Assembly (NCBI GenBank): GCA_946478985.1
Contig: CAMLDZ010000112.1
Coordinates: forward strand, 1-10,260
Source: an uncultured Solimonas sp.
GTDB lineage: Bacteria > Pseudomonadota > Gammaproteobacteria > Nevskiales > Nevskiaceae
Direction of reading: 5' to 3'
DNA: 10,260 nt
Each line of letters begins with the position of its first letter. The first letter of the stretch is position 1. A program made the position numbers and the translations under genes. The notes below the pieces were generated by a model that saw only the letters and a list, made by a program, of their open reading frames with translations, made no database searches and was not told the DNA's origin. Shown here one piece after another: positions 1-6,981 of this stretch.

Positions 1-178
1 TGTCGGCCCAGGCCGGATCGACGTGGACATGACAGGTGCCGCAGGCATTGGCACCACCGCAGTCGCCGTCGATGCCGCGCACCAGGTTCTGCACCGCGGC
101 CTCCATCAGCGACAGGCCGTTGTCGGCGTCGACGGTCTGCGCAGTGCCGTCGGCGGCAACGAAAGTGATCTTGGGCAT
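1..178 (-). CDS. [2Fe-2S] ferredoxin, partial (C-terminus beyond the left edge)
   Basis: Small electron carrier that would pass electrons from a ferredoxin reductase to the neighbouring P450. The visible 59 residues begin MPKITFVAADG and contain the plant/vertebrate-type cluster motif C-x5-C-x2-C (Cys40, Cys46, Cys49, in the stretch DCGGANACGTCHV). The fourth cluster cysteine, expected some 35-40 residues later, lies outside the window. The ATG at 178 is well supported by a GGAGG ribosome site 9 bases upstream. The gene starts 21 bases after the P450 stop on the same strand, so the two are almost certainly co-transcribed. CYP153 enzymes typically use such a ferredoxin (class I system). The family and the partner role are secure. 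The exact substrate system is inferred. Confidence 0.93.
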   Translation of the reverse strand, partial: MPKITFVAADGTAQTVDADNGLSLMEAAVQNLVRGIDGDCGGANACGTCHVHVDPAWAD

Positions 179-187
179 GGGTGTTTT

Positions 188-192
188 CCTCC
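188..192 (-). promoter_or_regulatory. Ribosome binding site of the ferredoxin gene
   Basis: On the minus strand this reads GGAGG, 9 bases before the ATG at 178. It lies in the short gap after the P450 stop codon, so the ferredoxin has its own strong translation start within the operon. Confidence 0.75.
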
Positions 193-199
193 GGAAGTT

Positions 200-1462
200 T
201 CAGCGGGCGATCTGTACCGGCACGTCGATGTAGCCGTTGATCAGGTTGGACGGCACGCGGACGATGTCGCCGACGACATGGACTGACGCGTAGCGCTTGA
301 GGAATTCCTCCCACAGCACGCGCACCTGCATCTCCGCCAGGCGATTGCCCAGGCAGCGATGGATGCCGAAGCCGAACGACAGGTGATGGCGCGCACGCGG
401 ACGGTCGACGATGAAATCCATCGGCCGCTCGATGACCTCGTCGTCGCGGTTGCCGGACAGGTACCACATGGCGACCTTCTGGCCCTTGCGGATCAGCTTG
501 CCGCGGAATTCGACGTCCTCCATCGCGGTGCGGCGCATGTGCGCGATCGGCGTCTGCCAGCGGATGATCTCCGGCACCATGCTGTTGATCAGCGCGCGGT
601 TGGCCTTGACCTTGGCGATCTGGTCCGGATGCAGGTCGGCGGCCACGGCGCTGCCCGACATCGAGCTGCGCGTGGTGTCGTTGCCGCCGACGATCAGCAG
701 CACCAGGATGCCGATGAAGTCGGTGCCGCTGAGCTCGCCCATTTCCGGCGAGTGCGCCAGCATCGAGATCAGGTCGGTTTTGGGCGGCAGCTTCTTGCGT
801 TCGTCGTACAGCGCCTGGAAGTAGGCCAGGCACTCCATCAGCTCGGCCGTGCGCTGCTCCCAGGTGTCGACCAGGCCGTAGCCCGGCCGCGTGGTGACGA
901 TGTCCGACCAGCGCGTCAGCTTGTGGCGATCCTCGAACGGGAAATCCAGCAGCGTCGCCAGCATCATCGTCGTCAGCGGGATCGACACGCGCTCGACCCA
1001 GTTGAAGGTCTCGCCGACCGGCAGCTCGTCGAGCAGCTTCTGCGTGCGTTGGTAGATCAGCTTCTCGAAGTTCAGCAGGTTGTGCGGCGCGACGATCGGA
1101 CTGCAGGCCATGCGGTGCACGTCGTGCAGCGGCGGGTCCATGCCGAGGAAGTTGGGCAGATGGATGCCGCCTTCCACCGCGTTGAGCGTGGTGTCGTCGA
1201 GCACGAAGCTGCCGTTGCTGTGATCCGACGAGAACTGCTTGTGGTTGGTGTCGATCGCCACGCAGTCGTTGAACTTGGTGATCGACCAGTAGGCGCCGTA
1301 AGGGCTCTCCGGGCAGAAATGCACCGGCTCTTCGCGGCGCAGGCGCTCGAAGTACGGGTACAGGCCGCCGCGGGCGTAGAGCTCGGTATTGCTGACGTCG
1401 AACTGGGCGAGCGGCAGGCTGCGGGCAAGTTCTTCGTCGATGAGGCTGCGTGGCGTGGGCAT
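200..1462 (-). CDS. Cytochrome P450, CYP153 family (probable alkane/fatty-acid terminal hydroxylase)
   Basis: A soluble 420-residue haem monooxygenase. Visible P450 hallmarks are the I-helix oxygen-activation motif GGNDTT (residues 259-264), the K-helix ExxR motif EIIR (298-301) and the haem-binding loop [10 protein letters not shown] with ligand Cys370. Family-specific stretches match CYP153: [16 protein letters not shown] near 163-178, [16 protein letters not shown] near 298-313 and WYLSGNRD near 333-340. There is no membrane anchor, and the length is usual for the family. CYP153 members hydroxylate the terminal carbon of medium-chain alkanes, some cyclic compounds and fatty acids, using ferredoxin and ferredoxin reductase. 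The ATG at 1462 is preceded by GGAGGAG at good spacing. The ferredoxin follows at once; a reductase is not in the window. Just after the I helix the sequence [12 protein letters not shown] departs from the GGVLAL-type stretch I recall for the family. Subfamily and substrate cannot be read from sequence alone. Confidence 0.93.
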   Translation of the reverse strand: MPTPRSLIDEELARSLPLAQFDVSNTELYARGGLYPYFERLRREEPVHFCPESPYGAYWSITKFNDCVAIDTNHKQFSSDHSNGSFVLDDTTLNAVEGGIHLPNFLGMDPPLHDVHRMACSPIVAPHNLLNFEKLIYQRTQKLLDELPVGETFNWVERVSIPLTTMMLATLLDFPFEDRHKLTRWSDIVTTRPGYGLVDTWEQRTAELMECLAYFQALYDERKKLPPKTDLISMLAHSPEMGELSGTDFIGILVLLIVGGNDTTRSSMSGSAVAADLHPDQIAKVKANRALINSMVPEIIRWQTPIAHMRRTAMEDVEFRGKLIRKGQKVAMWYLSGNRDDEVIERPMDFIVDRPRARHHLSFGFGIHRCLGNRLAEMQVRVLWEEFLKRYASVHVVGDIVRVPSNLINGYIDVPVQIAR

Positions 1463-1596
1463 CCGGGTCTCCTCCGGTGGCTGCTGTCGATGTTGTGCAG
1501 CCTAGGTCACCGCTTGACTGGGCATTCAGCACTAAAGTACTGATTGCCGCCGATGGCATGACCCGCCCTTGCAGAAACCCAGAGCCGACCGGCCCC
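1463..1596. promoter_or_regulatory. Divergent control region between the P450 operon and its probable regulator
   Basis: These 134 bases must carry promoters for both the minus-strand P450-ferredoxin operon and the plus-strand LuxR/MalT-type regulator. The part around 1510-1545 is clearly richer in A and T than its surroundings. It contains a TTGACT hexamer (1514-1519, plus strand), which resembles a -35 element, but no convincing -10 element stands at 16-18 bases from it. That would fit promoters that depend on an activator. An 18-base dyad lies at 1526-1543. Confidence 0.6.
1526..1543. promoter_or_regulatory. Imperfect palindrome, candidate operator
   Basis: The sequence TCAGCACT-AA-AGTACTGA is an inverted repeat with 8-base arms, 7 of 8 positions pairing, around a 2-base centre. 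It sits 63 bases before the P450 start codon and 53 before the regulator start codon, so it is close to the middle of the divergent region. Which protein binds it is not shown. MalT-type regulators often use direct repeats and TetR proteins palindromes, so the nearby TetR-family regulators are also candidates. Confidence 0.45.
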
Positions 1597-4326
1597 ATGA
1601 CAGCGCTAACAGAGCCGGACAGCACCCGCCGCGGCGAGCCGCCGCAGTACACGTTCAGGCCGGTGGCGACGCGTGCGCTGGCGGAACTCAGCGACGGCGT
1701 GCAGCGGTACAAGCTGGTCGCCATCGTCGCGCCGATGGGCTATGGCAAGACCATGCTGATGTCGGCGCTGCACGCGCGGCTGATCGCGCGCGGCGAGCGC
1801 TGCTACTGGACCACGCTGGACGAGCGCGACCTGCACGCGCAAGACCTGCTGCAGCACCTGGAGCGGCATTCCTCGCGCTACGGCAGCATGCCGCATCCGA
1901 CCCAGGCGCTGTTCCGCGGCGACGAATCGCTGGACACGCGCATCGACGCGCTGCTGCGCATCGCCAGCGAGCGCGACGGCGGCTTCACCGCGTTCATCGA
2001 CAACCTGCATTTCTGCGCCGACCCGCAGCTGGGGCCGATGCTCGACCGGCTGGTGTTCGAGACGCCGGACGATGCGCGCTTCGTCATCTCCAGCACCGCG
2101 GCGCTGCCGCTGCATCTGGCGCGCGCCAAGCTCGAAGGCCGCGTCCGCCAGATCGGCTACGCCGATCTGAGCCTGGACCTCGCCGGCGTCGCCGATCTGC
2201 TCGGGCCGGGCATCAGCGAGGCGCTCGGCAGCGAGCATCTGCAGGCGGTGCTGAACCAGACCGAGGGCTGGCCGGCGGCGCTGCGGATGATGCAGCTGGC
2301 ACTGGCCGGCAGCCGCGAGCCGCGCGCGCTGCTGCAGCAGTTCTCCGGCTCCGACGAGGACCTGGTCGCGCTGCTCAACCGCCAGGTGCTGCAGGGACTG
2401 CCGGCGGCGCTGCGCGAGTTCCTGCTGGCGATCGCGCCGCTGCACAGCTTCGACGCCGCGCTGTGCGCCTGCGCGACCGGCGACGCCGGCGCGCAGGCGC
2501 ACCTCGACTGGCTGGTGCAGCACAACGTCTTCATGGTGCCGCTGGACCGCTCGCGCAGCCGCTACCGCCTGCACGGACTGTTCCGCCAATGCCTGCAGGG
2601 CGAAGCGCGCCAGCGCCCGGACGCCGATGCACACCGCCGCCAGGTTCTGGAGCGCGCCGCGCAGTGGTGCGAGCAGCAGGGCCAGTTCCGCGACGCCGTC
2701 GAATACGCGCTGGCCGCCCAGGCGCTGCCGCTGGCGGCGCGCATCCTCGACCAGGCCGCGCCGGGCTTCGTGCGTAACCGCGGCGATCTGCCGCAGTACC
2801 TGGCCTGGGCGCGCACGCTGCTCGACCAGGGCGCGACGCTGGGCTGGGAAGCCGAGTACTGGTACATCTGGGGGCTGGCGCTGACGCAGCGCTACGACGA
2901 GGCGCGCCATCAGCTGGAACGCTTTGCCGGCCGCATCCGCCGCAGCCGCGCGACGGGCAAGACGGCCGCGGCGGCGCGCGCCGTCGAGCGCCGGCTCGAC
3001 ATCGTGCGCATGTGCATCGCCGTATTCACCGACGCGCTCGACGACGCCGACCGCCAGGCCGCCGCCTGGCTGGACCACGCCGCCGCCGAAGATCCCTTCG
3101 ACATGACGGTGGCGCGCTGCATCCGCAGCATCCATGCGTCCAGCGTCTACCGCTTCGTCGACGCCCGCGCGGCGATCGTCGCCGCGCAGTCTTCGGCCTC
3201 GCAGACGCGCAGCGACTACGCGCAGGGCTGGCTGGTCGCGCTGGCCAACCTGCCGACGATCCTCGAAGGCCAGTACGCCAGGGCCTATCCCGCCCTGCTC
3301 GACGCGCTGGAATCGCTGCCGGAACGGCTAGGCGACAACGCCGGCATCTGCGGCACCATCGCCCTGCTCGCCGGCACCTGCGCCGTCGAGACCGGCGAGG
3401 ACGAGCAGGCGCGCGCGCTGATCGAGCAGGGCCTGCGCACCGCGCATACGCACGGCTTCATCGACGCCGTGGCCTGCGGCCTCGACGGCGCGCTCAAGCT
3501 GTGGTCCGGCGCGCCATCCGACGCCGCGCTGCCGCAGCGCCTGCAGCAGATCGTCAGCCACTACCCGCCACGGCTGGCGTTCCTGCTCGGCTGCCAGCGG
3601 ATCCGCCGGCTGCTGCGCCTGGAGCGCCTCGCCGAGGCGCAGGCCGAGGCGGCGAGCCTGGGCCTGGGCGCCGAACATCCGGCGACGCTGCCGGCCTGGG
3701 CGCAGGCTCCGCGGACGCGCGACGTGGTACTGGCGACGCTGATCGACCTGCAGGTCAGCGCCGGCCGCGGCCGTGCGGTCGCTGCGCTGCTGGAGGAACA
3801 GCTCGCCGGCGCCAAGGCCGACGGCCGCGTCGCGCGGCAGGTCGACCTTGGCCTGATGGCCGCGCTCAGCGAACTGGCCGAGCAACGCCCGGCGCTGGCC
3901 GCCCGCCATCTGACGCGGGCGATCGCGCTGGCGGCGCCGCGGCGCATCGTGCGGCCGTTCCGCGACCTGGCGCCGGCGCTGGCGCCGCTGATCGAGGACA
4001 CCAAGCCCTCGGCCTGGGGCCTGGCGACGGCCGAGGAGCGCCGGCTGTTCGCCGACCTCTGCGCGCGGCTGCCGCTGCGCGATGCCGGCCTGCAGGACCG
4101 CCTGGTCCGCCACAACGTCGAACTGCAGCTGCACGAGCCGCTGACCGGCCGCCAGGCGGAACTGCTGCTGCTGCTCGAAGCCGGCCTGAGCAACCAGCAG
4201 ATCGCCGACCGCCTCGATCTGACGCTGAGCACCGTCAAGGGCCACCTGCAGCGCCTCTACGCCAAGCTCGGCGCCTCCAGCCGCGCGGCGGCGCTGGCGC
4301 GCGCGCGGGTGCTCAAGCTGCTCTGA
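1597..4326 (+). CDS. Large ATP-binding LuxR-family (LAL/MalT-type) transcriptional activator, AlkS-like by context
   Basis: A cytoplasmic regulator of 909 residues. It has an N-terminal STAND-type ATPase with Walker A APMGYGKT (45-52) and a Walker B-like FIDNLH (133-138). A long alpha-helical, TPR-like sensor region with many alanine and leucine helical pairs follows (about 400-830). The C-terminal LuxR/NarL-type HTH spans about 849-909 (LTGRQAELLLL, then SNQQIADRLDLTLSTVKGHL). Family members bind ATP and a small ligand, oligomerise and activate nearby promoters. Transcription is divergent from the CYP153-ferredoxin pair. AlkS, the activator of alkane hydroxylase genes in Pseudomonas putida, is the same type and size, so a role in alkane response is inferred. 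In-frame starts at 1450 and 1558 exist, but 1450 lies inside the P450 gene, and the residues before 1597 do not look like family sequence. No start has a strong ribosome site. The usual second acidic residue of Walker B is Asn136, and the usual SR of the following strand appears as SS (165-166). Confidence 0.9.
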   Translation: MTALTEPDSTRRGEPPQYTFRPVATRALAELSDGVQRYKLVAIVAPMGYGKTMLMSALHARLIARGERCYWTTLDERDLHAQDLLQHLERHSSRYGSMPHPTQALFRGDESLDTRIDALLRIASERDGGFTAFIDNLHFCADPQLGPMLDRLVFETPDDARFVISSTAALPLHLARAKLEGRVRQIGYADLSLDLAGVADLLGPGISEALGSEHLQAVLNQTEGWPAALRMMQLALAGSREPRALLQQFSGSDEDLVALLNRQVLQGLPAALREFLLAIAPLHSFDAALCACATGDAGAQAHLDWLVQHNVFMVPLDRSRSRYRLHGLFRQCLQGEARQRPDADAHRRQVLERAAQWCEQQGQFRDAVEYALAAQALPLAARILDQAAPGFVRNRGDLPQYLAWARTLLDQGATLGWEAEYWYIWGLALTQRYDEARHQLERFAGRIRRSRATGKTAAAARAVERRLDIVRMCIAVFTDALDDADRQAAAWLDHAAAEDPFDMTVARCIRSIHASSVYRFVDARAAIVAAQSSASQTRSDYAQGWLVALANLPTILEGQYARAYPALLDALESLPERLGDNAGICGTIALLAGTCAVETGEDEQARALIEQGLRTAHTHGFIDAVACGLDGALKLWSGAPSDAALPQRLQQIVSHYPPRLAFLLGCQRIRRLLRLERLAEAQAEAASLGLGAEHPATLPAWAQAPRTRDVVLATLIDLQVSAGRGRAVAALLEEQLAGAKADGRVARQVDLGLMAALSELAEQRPALAARHLTRAIALAAPRRIVRPFRDLAPALAPLIEDTKPSAWGLATAEERRLFADLCARLPLRDAGLQDRLVRHNVELQLHEPLTGRQAELLLLLEAGLSNQQIADRLDLTLSTVKGHLQRLYAKLGASSRAAALARARVLKLL

Positions 4327-4330
4327 GCGC

Positions 4331-4345
4331 GGCCGGCCGCCGGCC
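4331..4345. other. Short GC hairpin after the regulator gene
   Basis: GGCCGG and CCGGCC form a 6-base stem with a 3-base loop a few bases after the stop codon at 4326. No T-run follows, so it is not a typical intrinsic terminator. In DNA this GC-rich such stems arise often by chance, so the functional weight is low. Confidence 0.25.
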
Positions 4346-4361
4346 ACGCTGCAGAGCGCAG

Positions 4362-4381
4362 GGCGATACCGCAGAATCGCC
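4362..4381. promoter_or_regulatory. Inverted repeat upstream of the HapR-like gene, possible operator
   Basis: GGCGAT and ATCGCC are perfect 6-base arms separated by 8 bases, 31 bases before the TTG start. TetR proteins commonly repress themselves through such palindromes. The arms are short, and chance occurrence is quite possible in this composition. Confidence 0.25.
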
Positions 4382-4412
4382 GCATCTTCGTCTCGTCCGG
4401 GAATGGATTTGC

Positions 4413-5057
4413 TTGAACGCCAAGCCGACGGCGCGTACGCGCCTGCAGCCAGCCGAACGCCGCGCCCAGCTGCTGCGTTGCGCCATCGGCGCCTTTGCCG
4501 AGCACGGCGTGGCGCGCGCCACGCATGCGCACGTGGCCAAGCGCGCCGGCGTCTCGGTGGCCGCGGTGCACTCCTACTTCCGTACGCGCGACGATCTGGT
4601 GATGGCGACGCTCGACGTCGTCGAGGCCAAGCTGCTGGCGATCGTCATGGCGATCGACATCAAGCGCCTGAGCGCGACCGAGACGCTGTCGACCATCGCC
4701 CGCGATTTCGACGGCGCCGCGCGCCGCGATCCGGACGTTATCAAGGTCTGGCTCGACTGGGGCACCGGCTTTCGCGATCAGGTCTGGCCGCGCTACCGCC
4801 TCATGCAGGAGCGCGTCTACGAGCAGCTGCGGCGCGCACTGGCGCGCGGCAAGCGGCTCGGCGAGCTGTCGCCGGCGATGAACATCATGGCGGCGACGCG
4901 GCTGTTCGTCGGCGGCGGCCACACCATCGTGCTGATGCGCCTGGGCGGCGCCGGCGAGCGCGAGATCGCGACGCTGATCGATCACCTCGTCAAGAGCGTC
5001 GTCAGCATCGGCCGCGAAGCGGGTCCTGCGGACGCTCGACGCGCCAGGCGCGCATGA
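4413..5057 (+). CDS. TetR-family regulator resembling Vibrio LuxR/HapR
   Basis: A DNA-binding dimeric regulator of 214 residues. The N-terminal HTH covers about 14-62 (RRAQLLRCAIGAFAEHG, then VAKRAGVSVAAVHSYFRTRDDLV). From memory of the family, similarity to Vibrio HapR/LuxR extends outside the HTH: RTRLQP near the start, HAHVAKRAGVSVA in the HTH, and KVWLDWGTGFRDQVWP (111-126), where HapR has a closely similar KVWFEWSASTRDEVWP. That segment belongs to the regulatory domain, so this is more than generic TetR likeness. No ATG exists in frame upstream of the homologous region. The TTG at 4413 is the sensible start, with a weak GGA 5 bases before it. The gene begins 86 bases after the LAL regulator and its last 56 bases overlap the convergent TetR gene. 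Its targets are unknown; the P450 promoter or its own promoter are possibilities. Confidence 0.87.
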   Translation: MNAKPTARTRLQPAERRAQLLRCAIGAFAEHGVARATHAHVAKRAGVSVAAVHSYFRTRDDLVMATLDVVEAKLLAIVMAIDIKRLSATETLSTIARDFDGAARRDPDVIKVWLDWGTGFRDQVWPRYRLMQERVYEQLRRALARGKRLGELSPAMNIMAATRLFVGGGHTIVLMRLGGAGEREIATLIDHLVKSVVSIGREAGPADARRARRA

Positions 5058-5718
5058 ACAGCCTCACCAGCGATTCCACCCAGCGCCGCCGGCTCAGCGG
5101 GTGGCGCGACGGCTGGATCAGGCCGTAGCGGCCGGCGCCGCTGGCCAGGCCGGCGATCTGCGTGGCGGCGTCGTAGGCGGACTCGATGTCGATCTGGCCA
5201 CTGTCCTTGAGTTGCTGCAGATAGGCCACCAGCGGCTCGATGACGTAGGCCGCGTCGCTGAGCAGCGCGCGGCCGAGCTTGGGGAAGCGCGCCGCCTCGG
5301 CGATCACCATGCGGCTGACGGCGAGATAGCGCGGATCGGTGTAGCCGTCGTAGAGCCGCTCGATGATGTCGCGCAGCACCTGGTCGAGCGGCGCGCCCTG
5401 TTCGACCAGGCCGTCGAGGCTGTTGCGCACGCGCAGCTGCGCGGCGCGGGCGACGTCGACGAACAACTGCTCCTTGCTCTCGAAGTGACGGTACAGCGTG
5501 ATCTTGGCGACGTTGGCCTGGCGCGCGATGCCTTCCATGCTCGCCGCCTGGAAGCCGCGCGCGAGAAAGACGTCCAGCGCCGCGTCGATGATCGCGCTGC
5601 GCAGCGCATGCGCGCGCTCGCGCGTCGGCCGGCCGCGCATGCGCGCGCGCGTCAGCGACGGCGCGGCGCTGCGCGGCCGGGGCGAATCGAGCGTCTTGTC
5701 CATCGGCGGATGATGCAT
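5002..5718 (-). CDS. TetR/AcrR-family transcriptional regulator
   Basis: A 238-residue protein, probably a ligand-responsive repressor. A basic, arginine-rich N-terminal tail (about 12-38) precedes a clear TetR HTH at about 40-88: ALRSAIIDAALDVFLARGF, then MEGIARQANVAKITLYRHFESKEQLF. The rest is the helical ligand-binding and dimer domain, with a RYLAVSRMVIAEAARFPKLG stretch typical of AcrR-like proteins. Starts at GTG 5727, ATG 5718 and ATG 5703 are all in frame. I prefer 5718 because GGTGA stands 5 bases upstream, but 5703 is possible. The gene is divergent from the metallophosphoesterase with about 32 bases between starts, so it may control that gene and itself. Its end overlaps the convergent HapR-like gene by 56 bases. 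The ligand is unknown. Confidence 0.9.
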   Translation of the reverse strand: MHHPPMDKTLDSPRPRSAAPSLTRARMRGRPTRERAHALRSAIIDAALDVFLARGFQAASMEGIARQANVAKITLYRHFESKEQLFVDVARAAQLRVRNSLDGLVEQGAPLDQVLRDIIERLYDGYTDPRYLAVSRMVIAEAARFPKLGRALLSDAAYVIEPLVAYLQQLKDSGQIDIESAYDAATQIAGLASGAGRYGLIQPSRHPLSRRRWVESLVRLFMRAWRVERPQDPLRGRC

Positions 5719-5750
5719 CAGCGTCACCGCGCGCGGCAGCGTCCTTGAAA

Positions 5751-6932
5751 ATGGCGCGACCCGGCACCAGCTTCAGGACGATGCGCCGCAATCCCCTGCC
5801 GTTCCTGCTCGGCCTCAGCGTCCTGCTGCACGGCCTCGTCGCCTGGCGGCTGCTGCCACCGCTGGCGCTGTCGCCGGCCAGCTTCGGCGCCGCCTTCACG
5901 CTGTTCGTGCTGTCCGGCCTGCTGGTGCCGGCACCGCTGCTGATCCGCCTCAGCCACCTGCCGCCACGCGCCGGCGATGCGCTGGCCTGGGCCGGCTATC
6001 TGGCGATGGGCCTGTTCTCCGGCCTGTTCGTGCTCGGCCTGCTGCGTGAAATCCTGCTGCTGCCGCTGTGGGCCTGGGCGGCGCTGCAGCCCGGCAGCCT
6101 CGACCTGGCGGCGCCGCGCCACGGCTCGGCACTGGCGGTCGTGCTGCTGGCGCTGCTGCTGAGCCTGCTCGGCTTCATCAACGCGCGGCGGCTGGCGCGC
6201 GTCGTCGAGGTCGAGCTGCCGGTCGCCGGCCTGCCGGCGGCGCTGCACGGCTTCAGCATCGTCCAACTGTCCGACATCCACGTCGGGCCGACCATCAAGC
6301 GCGGCTATCTCGACGCCATCGTGCGCCGCGTCAACGCGCTGGCGCCGGATCTGGTGGCGATCACCGGCGACGTCGTCGACGGCAGCGTCGCGCAGCTGCG
6401 CGAGCACGTCGCGCCGCTGGCGAGCCTGCGCGCGCGCCACGGCGTCTACGCGGTGACCGGCAACCACGAGTACTACCACGGCGGCGCGGCCTGGGTGCGC
6501 GAGTGGCAGCGGCTGGGCCTGAACGTGCTGATGAACGAGTCGACCGTGATCGAGCGCGATGGCGCGCGACTGCTGCTGGGCGGCGTCGCCGATTTCACCG
6601 CGCATCACTTCGAGCCCTCGCATGCCAGCGATCCGGCGCGCGCGGCGCAGCACGACGGTGCCGTCGACGCCAGGATCCTGCTCGCGCACCAGCCGCGCTC
6701 GGCCGATGCGGCCGCTGCCGCCGGCTTCGACGTGCAGCTGTCCGGCCACACGCACGGCGGCCAGTTCCTGCCGTGGAATCTGTTCGTGCCGCTGCAGCAG
6801 CCGATCGTCGCCGGTCTGGCGCGCGTCGGCCGCATGTGGGTCTATGTCAGCCGCGGCACCGGCTACTGGGGCCCGCCGCTGCGCCTGGGCGCGCCCTCCG
6901 AGATCACACGCCTGCGGCTGGTGCCGGCCTGA
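5751..6932 (+). CDS. Membrane-anchored metallophosphoesterase (calcineurin-like, YkuE/YaeI type)
   Basis: A 393-residue protein with an N-terminal membrane part of about four helices (roughly 16-40, 43-67, 78-112, 126-145) followed by a dimetal phosphoesterase domain. All metal and catalytic motifs are present: LSDIHVG (Asp175, His177), GDVVDG (Asp207), GNHE (Asn238, His239), the histidine of LAHQP (His313) and GHTHGGQ (332-338). Members of this group hydrolyse phosphoesters; relatives have been linked to lipid-related substrates such as UDP-diacylglucosamine, but the substrate here is unknown. The domain should lie beside the membrane, and its side depends on topology. The ATG at 5751 has no good ribosome site. 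A TTG at 5745 and an ATG at 5781, just before the first helix, are alternatives. The gene is divergent from the TetR gene and 49 bases before the HIT gene on the same strand. Confidence 0.9.
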   Translation: MARPGTSFRTMRRNPLPFLLGLSVLLHGLVAWRLLPPLALSPASFGAAFTLFVLSGLLVPAPLLIRLSHLPPRAGDALAWAGYLAMGLFSGLFVLGLLREILLLPLWAWAALQPGSLDLAAPRHGSALAVVLLALLLSLLGFINARRLARVVEVELPVAGLPAALHGFSIVQLSDIHVGPTIKRGYLDAIVRRVNALAPDLVAITGDVVDGSVAQLREHVAPLASLRARHGVYAVTGNHEYYHGGAAWVREWQRLGLNVLMNESTVIERDGARLLLGGVADFTAHHFEPSHASDPARAAQHDGAVDARILLAHQPRSADAAAAAGFDVQLSGHTHGGQFLPWNLFVPLQQPIVAGLARVGRMWVYVSRGTGYWGPPLRLGAPSEITRLRLVPA

Positions 6933-6981
6933 CACGCCGCCGCGGTACGATGCGGGCCCCGCCCCCGACCGGACGCCCGCG

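Noticed and set aside
1514..1542. A full sigma-70 promoter for the LAL gene starting with TTGACT
   Set aside because: No acceptable -10 hexamer is found at 16-18 bases; the nearest AT-rich hexamer, TAAAGT, is only 13 bases away. Kept only as a possible -35 element.
359..1543. A 394-codon open frame on the plus strand across the P450 gene
   Set aside because: It is the antisense shadow of the P450 gene. The product is rich in Arg, Val, His and Ala, with no recognisable motif, while the opposite strand encodes an intact P450.
1606..4347. Long minus-strand open frames (509 and 339 codons) opposite the LAL regulator
   Set aside because: In DNA this GC-rich, stop codons are rare in the antisense frames. 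The translations are Arg/Ala/Gln-rich and low in complexity, and the plus strand has clear STAND and LuxR-HTH motifs.
3012..4412. Plus-strand open frame that seems to fuse 467 codons to the HapR-like gene
   Set aside because: The first part overlaps the LAL regulator in another frame and reads as an Arg/Ala/Pro-rich shadow. Only the part from 4413 has TetR sequence.
4403..5128. Plus-strand ATG open frame of 241 codons starting at 4403
   Set aside because: It is out of frame with the TetR homology, and its product is an Arg-rich shadow.
6929..6951. CTGACA (6929-6934) and TACGAT (6946-6951) as a sigma-70 promoter for the HIT gene
   Set aside because: The hexamers are separated by 11 bases, not about 17, and the first overlaps the stop codon of the previous gene.
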